Shown here one piece after another: positions 28,501 to 36,145 of a DNA stretch of 64,000 nt. Origin of the DNA: Neobacillus sp. DY30 (GTDB lineage: Bacteria > Bacillota > Bacilli > Bacillales > Cytobacillaceae); assembly GCF_030123065.1 (NCBI RefSeq), contig NZ_CP126093.1:3538001-3602000 (forward strand), read 5' to 3'. The notes beneath the pieces were generated by a model. It did not search any database. It was not told the DNA's origin and saw only the letters and a program-made list of their open reading frames with translations. The translations under genes and the position numbers were made by a program. Position 1 is the first letter of the stretch; each line of letters begins with the position of its first letter.

Positions 28501-28958
28501 ATTCCTGAACCAGTGCCTCCCACTAAGGAACTAATAATAATCACTCGGACATTATACGATTGGGCATGGCTGTCGACAGGGAAAATTCGCTCAATTCCAT
28601 CCCACATGGCATTTAATTTTCCTTGTGACATCGCTGACCGAAAAGCAAGTCTTGATACCGCCCGAACCTGACCGGCTCCATCCGTCATCGTTTTCCGTTT
28701 GATCTGGGGATTATTAGGAAACCATTTTAGTACTTCTTTATTCGCCTGAAGATATTCATTTACAGAATGGCTTGTGCTGGTTTGTGTAGCGCTGTTTCTT
28801 AGATGCTCTAATTTTGAAATACTATTGGCATCTGTATCAAACGCATGAATCGCGACTCTTCCCCGCTGTTCAGGGGGAATATTTCCATAAACCATATTGG
28901 CTATATTACTCCCAATTCCGCCTAAACCGATTAATATCGTTGGAACATTAAAGCTCAT
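25599..28958 (-). CDS. Tubulin/FtsZ-like GTPase (Tubulin_2 family), 1119 residues
   Basis: The N-terminal third has the tubulin-FtsZ nucleotide fold: GLGGIGSN (11-18) matches the first glycine loop of FtsZ, FDTDA (40-44) the following acidic strand, and VGGTGSG (146-152) is the tubulin signature. The remaining ~750 residues are long, charged and mostly helical. FtsZ itself is about 380 residues, so this is not the division protein. Tubulin_2-type proteins are known to occur beside vWA-domain genes and have been proposed to remodel membranes. Start ATG 28958 has AGAGGTGG upstream; longer in-frame starts overlap the vWA gene and lack a site. Confidence 0.85.
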   Translation of the reverse strand: MSFNVPTILIGLGGIGSNIANMVYGNIPPEQRGRVAIHAFDTDANSISKLEHLRNSATQTSTSHSVNEYLQANKEVLKWFPNNPQIKRKTMTDGAGQVRAVSRLAFRSAMSQGKLNAMWDGIERIFPVDSHAQSYNVRVIIISSLVGGTGSGIFLQIALYLREMLERKLNSESVLIRGVFLLPDILVRSNTLDQTEWEAVQGNGYASLKELNAITLSASGNHKQNVTIELEYRPNQIDLEGRTAHAITDKHLPYDFCFLFDYENTKGQHLTNVSEYMDQVARSVYLQLFSPISARSFSQEDNQIRSLVESNGQARYCGAGVASLTYPYEEIVEYCALNWSVSGLDDSWLRLDQLFNDEKKRHDDDLRNGIHHEKPKIRELYVKYFEQMVNDQEKPNPFFRQLDFQVHEMEDKGKKGASKADIFLTEIEEYARKVLRDDVELKEDYEDHCVLDGGKLKIKDRAKQEINRMESALEDYAKEINKKINEYSHFIVYQVIDCDYHSPAGGNGSRYQLNTWILKKDTPIHPVGVRYLLYSIHNKLIKRIAQLKEENRRFKEQIDRYQDIYDLDRNDGDVDDAVRRVDKALKQGFISSVFRNQFKDFIEEYMEKATHQLSTLNRYKYSMLLELVLSALNQSIKEMIEDWQRFFDHLIETRETLLMEINQLARKFDGVSDPTKRYVLANKEMLEQTWERIRQSVDHGFLPDSISQKIYQSLYNRFIERKNNRGAEEFYRETKVEVFFRENVLNFCRKELASKQHDKLDLTITQAIRIEAGRLGMDPDDYLYKRMKAIEELAQPYVPITNDYRSLKYWGLHPESFNLLSEQLQNELFNEKQIVDDAFKRNEIVCYRAHYGLSVSDFTKFSAGKNGKPPGVYYEAYHRLVSKLNEDENRTITPHLDRNWHLPAYMPDLNPERAELETNRTDRALLLGVIYGWLQLVNSDGKRVYQYSGNQGTKLLLKFGEKVEEDTHLLHEALPHNPVIYDEILERFQETQETQIRNNRNIDEHDFIKGAIEISRVRKAGIRNILDLVLAYDQEFISNPSLTERADRLRQCLLTEICEYFKKVKRSESAKRDAANLIYQLWKESEVRQRTPQDSEEYHKWLNDINNKLNSLNQERVLV

Positions 28959-28983
28959 TTGGTTACCACCTCTTAAAGTACTT

Positions 28984-31206
28984 TTAATGGGATTTAAATA
29001 TATACACTGAATGATAGTTACTTCTCTCAATTTGAATCTCGTCGTTATGATAGATCGCTATATCTGCCTTTTTACTTCTGCCCTCAAGCTTTTCATGTCT
29101 CACAATGAGGTTCGGATCCTGTGATTCTTTCACGAGTAAAACACGATCCTTTTTCCGATCTGCCTTAAACGTTAAATCACCAATCGTCTTTTTTTCCGCC
29201 GCAAAGGGAACAAGCCATCGATACACCCAATTGGTATGGAAGTTTTCTGTCATCCCGCGCGCGTCTCGGAGCCTCTCACGTTTCCTGCTTTGCTTGTATT
29301 CAATCGAAATCCGGTTTTTGTCAAACCTTGGTTTTATGATGATTCCAATGATATACACAAGGATAGCCAGCCATATTAACGCTTTTACAGCGTCCTTGCC
29401 ATATTTCTTAACCAGTGAGATATCTTCAATACGGAGGGTAAACGTCTCTTCAGCGATTTCATTTGGATACGGACCGGGAAGGGTTACATGAATGGGCACA
29501 TCACCTACCGATGTTCGGAATATCGGCGATAAACTCTTAGGGTAGATGAGAATTTGATTCCCTTTTTGTTCTTTTTCAATTTTTATATCGCTGGAAGTTT
29601 CAATTTTGAGTTGCTTAAAAACTTTTTTTAGCTCTTCTGAACTCATTTCCTCTCCATTCACCATGGGAGTAATCACAAAGGGCTCCGCTTCGTTTAACTT
29701 ATCTAACGGTGTACTCCACGTATCGTTACTGGCCACAAGGCTTAACTTTCGAATCGGGTTAATTTGAAGAATTGATTCCTTTACTTTTTGATAGAATCCT
29801 TTAATATTAACTTTTACGTTTACAGGAATTTCTTGCTTTTGTGGTAATGTGAAATTCCCAATGAATTTATTAACCTTAGAATCATAATTAAGAAGCAGCT
29901 TTACTCCATCAATATTTGCTTCTACTTCAAATAAACTTTTCACATCAATATCGCGTAAATCGATTTCTTCATCATTACTCTCACTTTTCAACAGAGTGGC
30001 TTCAAGCCTCATCTTACTACCAGCAAAGAAAACGGCAGGATCATTCGTCAGTTTTCCGACATCATTGTTTTTTTTATAATCAACTCTAAAATCAATCGCC
30101 GGTTCAGCTAGTATTTGGATGGATCTTTGTTGTTCTTCCGAGAGTGGCTTATCAAAAACAATTTTGTATGTCCCTCTTTCGATAACCCCGTCACCATTCA
30201 CGTTTTTAAAATGTGTGAATGTTCCTTGAATGGGTGGATGTAAGTTTGCTGGGTCATCCGGGGTAATAACCTTGTATGGACCCTCCATTCCTTGTTCAAT
30301 GCGTTGGTTGTTCATATAAAATTCTTTGAAAGAGGCATTCTCTTCAGCCGACTGTTCAATGAGAGTAATTCTCCTTAACGGGAAAGGAGATTCTAATACT
30401 AGTTGATTCCCGTCCCAAACCGGATGTAAATCAAACCTCTTTTGTTCGCTCGGATCTCGATTTGTCATGAGTGCTGCAACCTCATTAATACGTTGGATAA
30501 TGTCTTGCTCACCATTGCTCACTAACACATTTCCTGCAGAACTTTCTATCCATTGACGTTTAAAATCCGCCATAATTTCTAACTCTTCCGTACTTAAATA
30601 GGATTCAATTGGAATCAAGGTGCTGTGAAAACTAGCACCATTTTGATCCATTTTCTCTATTAATTCTCTCAGACTAGTAAACAGCGCCTTCTTGTTATCT
30701 TCAATTTGTTGAGTTGTCAGTTTTTGTTCGAGATGGTTAATTTCATTAAAGATTCCATCTGTTAGAACGATTAACCAGAATTCCGAATTTTTATTACTAT
30801 CGGCAGCTTTTTTCAATTCATTGATTGCTGTATGTAAAGATTCTAGTGGTGTACTTTTTTTCCCCGTCCAGGCTCGGATTTGATCAATTCCGTGCTGGCG
30901 AAGTCTTTCATCTAGTTCAATTGACTCCGGTTCGGTTGGTGTGCTCATTGAAACAACCCTTAACTGGTCCTGTTTTTCTAAAAGAGCAACAAAGCTTTGG
31001 AGAGCGTAATTCGCATATTTCCAATTATCAATCGGAACATTTCCAGACTGTTGCCACATACTCCCTGAATCATCATATACAAGTGCAACTATTTTATTTT
31101 TAGGAATACTTGAATCACTTTTAGCTTCCGCAGCGGAAGCTAAAATGCAAAAGGAAAAAATAAACAGAACTTGCATGATAAGAAGATGTTTATACTTACC
31201 TATCAT
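28984..31206 (-). CDS. Secreted/membrane von Willebrand factor A protein, first gene of the operon
   Basis: 740 residues. A signal peptide (about 1-27, ending ASAAEA) is followed by a vWA domain with the MIDAS motif DDSGS (45-49) and LTDG (about 150), which bind a divalent metal. Residues ~260-610 form extracellular beta-sandwich-like domains. One membrane helix (IWLAILVYIIGIIIK, about 637-651) leads to a cytoplasmic tail of ~90 basic residues. It could sense or bind something outside and signal to the tubulin-like partner inside. I chose ATG 31206 because AAAGGAG lies 8 bases upstream; a GTG at 31224 has none. Confidence 0.85.
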   Translation of the reverse strand: MIGKYKHLLIMQVLFIFSFCILASAAEAKSDSSIPKNKIVALVYDDSGSMWQQSGNVPIDNWKYANYALQSFVALLEKQDQLRVVSMSTPTEPESIELDERLRQHGIDQIRAWTGKKSTPLESLHTAINELKKAADSNKNSEFWLIVLTDGIFNEINHLEQKLTTQQIEDNKKALFTSLRELIEKMDQNGASFHSTLIPIESYLSTEELEIMADFKRQWIESSAGNVLVSNGEQDIIQRINEVAALMTNRDPSEQKRFDLHPVWDGNQLVLESPFPLRRITLIEQSAEENASFKEFYMNNQRIEQGMEGPYKVITPDDPANLHPPIQGTFTHFKNVNGDGVIERGTYKIVFDKPLSEEQQRSIQILAEPAIDFRVDYKKNNDVGKLTNDPAVFFAGSKMRLEATLLKSESNDEEIDLRDIDVKSLFEVEANIDGVKLLLNYDSKVNKFIGNFTLPQKQEIPVNVKVNIKGFYQKVKESILQINPIRKLSLVASNDTWSTPLDKLNEAEPFVITPMVNGEEMSSEELKKVFKQLKIETSSDIKIEKEQKGNQILIYPKSLSPIFRTSVGDVPIHVTLPGPYPNEIAEETFTLRIEDISLVKKYGKDAVKALIWLAILVYIIGIIIKPRFDKNRISIEYKQSRKRERLRDARGMTENFHTNWVYRWLVPFAAEKKTIGDLTFKADRKKDRVLLVKESQDPNLIVRHEKLEGRSKKADIAIYHNDEIQIERSNYHSVYIFKSH

Positions 31207-31253
31207 TCTTTGAACTCCTTTCACGAACGAGCGAACACCGTAAAAATAACACT

Positions 31254-31285
31254 GTTTGAATAATTACTCCTATCCTATTCAAAAC
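31254..31285. promoter_or_regulatory. Inverted repeat upstream of the vWA operon
   Basis: GTTTGAATA (31254-31262) and TATTCAAAAC (31276-31285) are inverted copies with one extra base, 13 bases apart, about 50 bases before the first gene. Candidate operator; no known regulator matched. Confidence 0.35.
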
Positions 31286-31358
31286 ATTTATGACGCATGA
31301 CCCAATTGTAAAAGTTTAGCAAAAAACCTGTACCGATTAGGAATTCCTACTTAAAAAG

Positions 31359-31388
31359 AAAACTCCCATCAATAGAATGGGAGTTTAA
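31359..31388 (-). terminator. Terminator between the Fe-S nuclease-like gene and the vWA operon
   Basis: AAACTCCCAT / ATGGGAGTTT stem followed on the minus strand by TTCTTTTT. It separates the two transcription units. Confidence 0.75.
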
Positions 31389-31491
31389 ATTTGCTATAAG
31401 TTAGTGGCATGAAAAATAATATTTTTTGTCGCTATTTGAGTACGAGCATACTAGATCCCACAATCATAAGTGAAGATAAAGCTCTTCCCTT

Positions 31492-32244
31492 TTATGACAA
31501 AAACGTTTTTGAGTTAAATTCTTGAGGTTCGTGATCACAGTCCTTAACAAACGGACATAGATGGCATTCATTTACGTTGCTCGTCTTCAAGTAGTTGGCT
31601 GGGTCCTCAATGGAATATTTCATCACTTGTAGATAATTAAGACCTTCCTGCAAGTCCTCAGCTGTCGGTGTGAAGACATGCTTCTTTCCGTCTAGCAGTG
31701 TTACCACTTCTATTCTCTTCGGTGTCCTGTTCAATACTTTTTCAGAAAAAACAATCGACAAATGATAATAGAGCATTAACATTTCTGGCGTGGCGTCGAC
31801 TAAGTACTTCTTTATTACAAAGGAGGAATCAGACCACTCCGCTACATCAAATGTTAAGGATAAGTCCACATCCAGTTCGTCAATATATGTAGTTAGTTTT
31901 TCAAATAAAAACAAAGGTGGGGATTCCTTTGATTCCACATCAATATGTTGAATAAGATAATCTGTTATTTGGGCAACTACCAAATAATAGTGAATCCTAG
32001 ATTCAAATAATTGCGGAGACACATTACTCCAATAGTGATCCACTAACATTAGCACTTTGCCTGAATGACGCTGTTCAGCCGGGAGCTGAAAAAAGGAATA
32101 CACAACCTTATTCACAACGTGTTGTACTACTTGTCTCCAGTTGATCTTACGTTTTTTCTTTTCATAAAACTCAAAATAAAATTTATAAGGACAAGATATG
32201 AAGTCTTTTAAATTTTCCTCTGTAATCGATTGTATTTGATTCAT
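31492..32244 (-). CDS. Cas4/RecB-like PD-(D/E)XK protein with an iron-sulphur cysteine set
   Basis: 250 residues. Cys18 in ISCPYKFYFE and a C-terminal C-x2-C-x5-C (Cys227, 230, 236) give the four-cysteine layout of the Fe-S cluster in Cas4, AddB and related exonucleases. The nuclease core is only partly conserved: Asp133 (TFDVAEW) is present, but the (D/E)xK triad reads VIKK (143-146), with no acidic residue. It may bind DNA without cutting, or use a shifted residue. Start ATG 32244 follows GGAGGGTC. Its promoter contains a perfect Fur box, so expression should rise under iron starvation. No cas genes are nearby. Confidence 0.72.
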   Translation of the reverse strand: MNQIQSITEENLKDFISCPYKFYFEFYEKKKRKINWRQVVQHVVNKVVYSFFQLPAEQRHSGKVLMLVDHYWSNVSPQLFESRIHYYLVVAQITDYLIQHIDVESKESPPLFLFEKLTTYIDELDVDLSLTFDVAEWSDSSFVIKKYLVDATPEMLMLYYHLSIVFSEKVLNRTPKRIEVVTLLDGKKHVFTPTAEDLQEGLNYLQVMKYSIEDPANYLKTSNVNECHLCPFVKDCDHEPQEFNSKTFLS

Positions 32245-32280
32245 CCCGACCCTCCAATAAAAACATTTGCAGTTAACCTT

Positions 32281-32310
32281 ATAATAATTGATAATGATTA
32301 TCAGTGTCAA
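32281..32310 (-). promoter_or_regulatory. Promoter of the Fe-S nuclease-like gene
   Basis: On the minus strand, TTGACA (32305-32310) and TATTAT (32281-32286) are spaced by 18 bases. The Fur box fills the spacer. Confidence 0.65.
32289..32303. promoter_or_regulatory. Fur box (perfect 7-1-7)
   Basis: TGATAATGATTATCA matches the Bacillus Fur consensus TGATAATNATTATCA at every position. It lies between -35 and -10 of the leftward promoter and overlaps the -35 (TTGATA, 32288-32293) of a rightward promoter, so one Fur dimer pair could repress both. Confidence 0.85.
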
Positions 32311-32321
32311 TTATTAATGTT

Positions 32322-32408
32322 CAGAAAAGACAATGAAATCTAATAATAAAATGTAAAACCAGCCCACTACATGGTTAGATTGGACTAATATAGTGGGTTT
32401 TCTTTTTT
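32322..32408 (+). ncRNA. Candidate Fur-controlled small RNA (~85 bases)
   Basis: A rightward promoter (TTGATA 32288-32293, -10 about TTATTA/TATTAA at 32311-32317) contains the Fur box. The transcript would start near 32322 and end at a terminator: CCCACTA (32363-32369) pairs with TAGTGGG (32391-32397), then TTTTCTTTTTT. There is no ORF inside. The downstream gene has its own promoter after the terminator (TTGAAA-N17-CATAAT), so this looks like a separate unit. B. subtilis FsrA is a Fur-controlled RNA of similar size; I cannot claim homology. Confidence 0.45.
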
Positions 32409-32417
32409 ATAAAATCA

Positions 32418-32446
32418 TTGAAACGCAGCGTGGTGGGATTCATAAT
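32418..32446 (+). promoter_or_regulatory. SigA-type promoter of the AIM24 gene
   Basis: TTGAAA (32418-32423), a 17-base spacer and CATAAT (32441-32446). Confidence 0.5.
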
Positions 32447-32471
32447 AAAAGAATGGAAGGATGTGGGAATA

Positions 32472-33173
32472 TTGAGCAGATATTCAATTGAAGAATTTAT
32501 CCAACAAACAGAGCAAAAGGATAAAGACGAAGGTTTTTTTGAATTGGAGACGCCCAGGATGCTGGAGGTTAACTTAGACGGACAGGTTTGGGCCAAGGCG
32601 GGCTCTATGGTTGCCTATCATGGGGAAATGAAATTTGTCCGCGAAGGAATATTCGAGCATGGTCTTGGAACTGCATTAAAAAAGGCATTTACAGGAGAAG
32701 GAGCTTCTCTTATGAAAGCCAATGGGAAAGGTAAATTATATCTAGCGGATAGCGGAAAGAAAATTATTATCCTAAATTTAAGAAATGACTCTATTCATAT
32801 TAATGGAAATGATCTATTAGCATTTGAACCTAGTATTAAATGGGAGATTAAATTAATGAAGAAAATTGCCGGCATGCTTGCTGGCGGGTTGTTTAATGTT
32901 CGCTGTGAAGGAACCGGAATGATTGCTTTTACGGCACATTATGAACCTATTACGTTAAGGGTAACACCAGGGAACCCCGTCATTACGGATCCAAATGCAA
33001 CAGTCGCCTGGTCTGGAAATCTGATGCCAACCTTTCAAACTGATATTACCTTAAAAACATTCCTAGGAAGAGGTAGCGGTGAGTCGATTCAAATGAAATT
33101 CGAAGGTGATGGCTTTGTAGTGATCCAGCCTTATGAAGAGGTCTACATGAAGTCTAAGCAAAATATTACATAA
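32472..33173 (+). CDS. AIM24 family protein
   Basis: About 233 residues with the TIGR00266/AIM24 features: LETPRMLEVNLDGQVWAKAGSMVAY near the N-terminus, a glycine-rich beta structure, LAGGLFNVRCEGTG in the centre and WSGNLMPTF in the C-terminal part. The family folds as a double-stranded beta helix of unknown biochemical role; the yeast member is mitochondrial. TTG 32472, read MSRYSIEEF, is preferred because GGAAGG lies just upstream; an earlier TTG at 32418 falls inside the promoter. Single gene ending in a good terminator. Confidence 0.8.
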   Translation: MSRYSIEEFIQQTEQKDKDEGFFELETPRMLEVNLDGQVWAKAGSMVAYHGEMKFVREGIFEHGLGTALKKAFTGEGASLMKANGKGKLYLADSGKKIIILNLRNDSIHINGNDLLAFEPSIKWEIKLMKKIAGMLAGGLFNVRCEGTGMIAFTAHYEPITLRVTPGNPVITDPNATVAWSGNLMPTFQTDITLKTFLGRGSGESIQMKFEGDGFVVIQPYEEVYMKSKQNIT

Positions 33174-33182
33174 ATATTTGAT

Positions 33183-33216
33183 AGTCCTCCTGTCTTAACG
33201 TAAGGAGGACTTTTCC
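33183..33216 (+). terminator. Terminator after AIM24
   Basis: AGTCCTCCT / AGGAGGACT stem followed by TTTT. Confidence 0.75.
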
Positions 33217-33274
33217 ACATAACTTTATGAAAAAAAACAAGAAATTCAATACACTCCATAGGTACAACCATTAC

Positions 33275-34048
33275 CTATTTTTTACTTTTAGCAAAACCTT
33301 GTTGTTTCAGCATTTTTCCTACGTTTTTATAACCGTCATTAACATAGAATGGATCCTTATAAAAATTTGCCATTCTTTGTGTCCAGGTAGACCCTCCACT
33401 TTGTCTCCCTTTTGTTGCTTCAATATGGATTTGATTAAACGTTTTAATTTCTTCATGAATATTTTTCTTGTATGTTTCTTCATGAAAAACGGCTGCCTTT
33501 GGTAATCGAGGGACCAAATCTGGAATTTCACTAGGGTACCCAATACATAACCCGGTAACTGGGATCACATACTCCGGCAAATTCAGCAGTTCAATGTATT
33601 CAAGTGGACTTCTCCGTATTCCGCCGATTGGCACTGTCCCTAACCCTAGTGATTCGGCAGCTGTTATAGCATTTCCTAGAGCAATACCGACGTCAATAGT
33701 ACCAACTAATAATAAATCAGGATTTTCAGCAGCCTTAAATTCAATTCCTTCCATTTCACACGCCACCTTAATACGGTGGAAATCGGCACAAAACACAAGA
33801 AATATGGGTGCTTCAATAATATGTTTTTGGTTTCCTGCAAGCTCTGACATTTTCTTTCTTCTATCTGGATCTTTAATGGAAATGATCGTTACGTGTTGAC
33901 CGTTTACCCATGAAGGGGCTGCTTGGGCAGAGCGAATAATAATATCCAAATCTTCATTTGAAACTGGTTGTTGGGAGTATTTCCTAATTGAACGATGGGA
34001 CAACATGGTTTCTATTACTTGGTTCATTTGTTGTTCCTTTTTTTTCAT
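33275..34048 (-). CDS. NADPH-dependent flavin oxidoreductase / nitroreductase (NfrA-like)
   Basis: 257 residues. It aligns by eye with B. subtilis NfrA1/YcnD: HRSIRKY (FMN-binding Arg residues), QAAPSWVNGQHVTII, ESLGLGTVPIGGIR and VTGLCIGYP. The enzyme is an FMN protein that reduces flavins, nitro compounds or disulphide-stressed substrates with NADPH. MKKKEQQ before MNQVIETM suggests the annotated start could be 7 codons too long; the second ATG also fits. Cytoplasmic, monocistronic. Confidence 0.87.
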   Translation of the reverse strand: MKKKEQQMNQVIETMLSHRSIRKYSQQPVSNEDLDIIIRSAQAAPSWVNGQHVTIISIKDPDRRKKMSELAGNQKHIIEAPIFLVFCADFHRIKVACEMEGIEFKAAENPDLLLVGTIDVGIALGNAITAAESLGLGTVPIGGIRRSPLEYIELLNLPEYVIPVTGLCIGYPSEIPDLVPRLPKAAVFHEETYKKNIHEEIKTFNQIHIEATKGRQSGGSTWTQRMANFYKDPFYVNDGYKNVGKMLKQQGFAKSKK

Positions 34049-34097
34049 ATGTAATCATCCTTACAATAAATTTAATATACATTCTACCGTATCAAAA

Positions 34098-34123
34098 AAG
34101 TTGCTCTATAGGAAGAGCAACTC
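34098..34123. terminator. Terminator of the LysM/propeller gene
   Basis: GTTGCTCT / AGAGCAAC stem with flanking A6 and T6; lies 22 bases after the minus-strand gene at 34145. Confidence 0.75.
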
Positions 34124-34144
34124 AATTTTTTACTCAAATTCATC

Positions 34145-35959
34145 TCACTGAAATGTAAGTGAATGGCTTATTTCAATGATGTGGTTCTGATCGGCCCATA
34201 GGATAAAATATTGGTACTCGGTTCCTTCTATTACAACAGAAGAAGGATACAGCACTATCAATGCTGCTTGATTTCTCATTTCAACTGGTTGGTCTTGGGA
34301 CGGGAAAATCAAGCAGGCTGGTTGATTTCCAAAACGAGTGTGTTCGATTCGTGGCTGTGTACCGTACGGGTTAAGCTGGTGGAAGGCTTCATTCTTACAA
34401 ACGACATTGATCGGCTGATCAGAGGCTATTGCTCCAATTTGAAAGAAACCGTCTTCTCCTTCGTATCTTTCATCGTTTACTCGCTGCCAATGAGATGGAT
34501 ATTGGAATCGGACTTTATAGCGTGAATTGGAGTATGTTTTTTTGAGTGAAGTAATTGGTAATGGTGACCATTGCAGTGCAGTAATCGCCCCACCATCTAC
34601 AAGTCTTATAGGAACGGGATGAGTTAAATCTATCAGCCATATTTCACTTGAACTGCCTTGCTGCTTACAACCAGAAAGATAAGCAATTTTTCTGCCATCT
34701 GGTGTCCAGGTCACAGGGGTGGCAAAACAATCTGAAATAGCTCTTGTTACTTCGTTCATTCCTTGTCTTCCAGCTGTTTTTATCAGCGAGAAATATCCAA
34801 TGTCTTCGAATGCTGTTGCACTAAATGCGAAACTAGAAGAATCCGGTGACCAGGTTGGGAAGTAATTTTTCGCTAATGGACCTCCTTTTACTTCTAATAC
34901 ATTTCCTGTTGCAATGTTTACACTGTAAATGATCGAAATACTAGCACCTGGAGTTGTATAAACAGCATAAGCTCCGTCTGGTGATAGTCGAACATTATTA
35001 AGCCGTCCACCGGTATTTCGAGTAATTTGCACCTTGCCAGTTCCATTAGTTTTGATGCGATAAAGCTGACTTACTCCCTTGGGATCTTCTGCTTGAAAAA
35101 GTAATTCTGTTCCGTTCGGAAACCATTGTGCGTCTGTCGCTCCCGGAGCATTTAGGATTCTGGCTCGATGAGTAATCACATTATAAATGACCAACCCATT
35201 TGGTTTTGTATAAACAATTTCTTGGCTTTTCGGAGACCAATCGAGAAAAACACCTAATCCATCTTCAAACTGATCAATTTGCGCGATACTGCTATCAACT
35301 AAATTAAGAATGTTGAGGATTCCATTTTTCCCAACAAAGGCGATTTTGGTGCTGTCAGGTGACCAAAATGGAGTTGAATAAGATTCTCCTAATCCATTCG
35401 TAATCTGTTGGTTCACACCATTACTTGGATTATAGATCCAAATATCATAGCTGCCACTTCGATTAGATGTATAAGCAAGTAAACCTCTGTCACCAGGAGG
35501 AGCGTATGGAATGATGAGGTTCATACCTGGTGTAATAACGGTAGATGACAGATTATTAACTTTCATGATTAACTCGAAATTGTTATTGCCCCCTGTCATG
35601 ACATTAAAACGGCTAGCTATTTGGAATAAGGTATCTCCTGGCTGGACCACATAGTGAGGAACTCCAGGTGGTACTTTTAACAGCTGACCCACCTGGATTA
35701 AATAAGGGTGCTGAAGCTGATTACTCTGGATAATAACAGAAGCAGGAACACCAAAAGTTTGAGAAATTTGATAAACCGTATCTCCTGTTTTCACACGAAT
35801 AACATCTATACCAGGAGGAATGGAAAGCTGCTGCCCTACATGAATCAAGTTTGGCGAAGACAGATTATTAGCTGCAATCAGCGATTCTACTGGCAGCTCC
35901 CAGCGTTTTGCAATCTGGTAAAGTGTATCTCCTGGGCGGACTGTGTAAAAGATCTGCAT
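34145..35959 (-). CDS. Three LysM domains plus TolB-like beta-propeller
   Basis: 604 residues. Three LysM repeats (about 4-46, 51-93 and 97-150; each with PGDTLYQIA or TGDTVYQIS-type starts) bind N-acetylglucosamine polymers. They are followed by WD40/TolB-type propeller blades with repeating WSPDSTKIAF, LSPDGAYAVY and WTPDGRKIAYL units (about 165-470), and a C-terminal domain of ~140 residues. There is no signal peptide, which in Bacilli is common for spore-coat or cortex LysM proteins that assemble from the mother cell. ATG 35959 has GGAGGTAAGTTC upstream. The location on the spore is inferred. Confidence 0.82.
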   Translation of the reverse strand: MQIFYTVRPGDTLYQIAKRWELPVESLIAANNLSSPNLIHVGQQLSIPPGIDVIRVKTGDTVYQISQTFGVPASVIIQSNQLQHPYLIQVGQLLKVPPGVPHYVVQPGDTLFQIASRFNVMTGGNNNFELIMKVNNLSSTVITPGMNLIIPYAPPGDRGLLAYTSNRSGSYDIWIYNPSNGVNQQITNGLGESYSTPFWSPDSTKIAFVGKNGILNILNLVDSSIAQIDQFEDGLGVFLDWSPKSQEIVYTKPNGLVIYNVITHRARILNAPGATDAQWFPNGTELLFQAEDPKGVSQLYRIKTNGTGKVQITRNTGGRLNNVRLSPDGAYAVYTTPGASISIIYSVNIATGNVLEVKGGPLAKNYFPTWSPDSSSFAFSATAFEDIGYFSLIKTAGRQGMNEVTRAISDCFATPVTWTPDGRKIAYLSGCKQQGSSSEIWLIDLTHPVPIRLVDGGAITALQWSPLPITSLKKTYSNSRYKVRFQYPSHWQRVNDERYEGEDGFFQIGAIASDQPINVVCKNEAFHQLNPYGTQPRIEHTRFGNQPACLIFPSQDQPVEMRNQAALIVLYPSSVVIEGTEYQYFILWADQNHIIEISHSLTFQ

Positions 35960-36095
35960 GAACTTACCTCCAATCTCTTTTACTTTTGTTGAACTCACAT
36001 CATTTCCAGTTCTGCTGACTGAACAACATGGGCAATCCTTTTGCCTACATGCTATTCACCCGCAGGATGAAAGTTTCATCTTACTGAAATAAAAA

Positions 36096-36128
36096 AACCA
36101 ACAGCATGATATTTCTAGCTGTTGGTTC
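36096..36128 (-). terminator. Terminator of leuA
   Basis: AACCAACAG / CTGTTGGTT stem, followed on the minus strand by T7. Confidence 0.8.
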
Positions 36129-36145
36129 TCTGTATAACCTAAGAA

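Noticed and set aside
25599..28958. Division protein FtsZ
   Set aside because: Three times the length, different surroundings (no ftsA or mur genes) and only the nucleotide motifs agree.
31492..32244. Member of the vWA/tubulin operon
   Set aside because: A terminator at 31359-31387 and its own Fur-controlled promoter make it a separate unit, although adjacency may still be meaningful.
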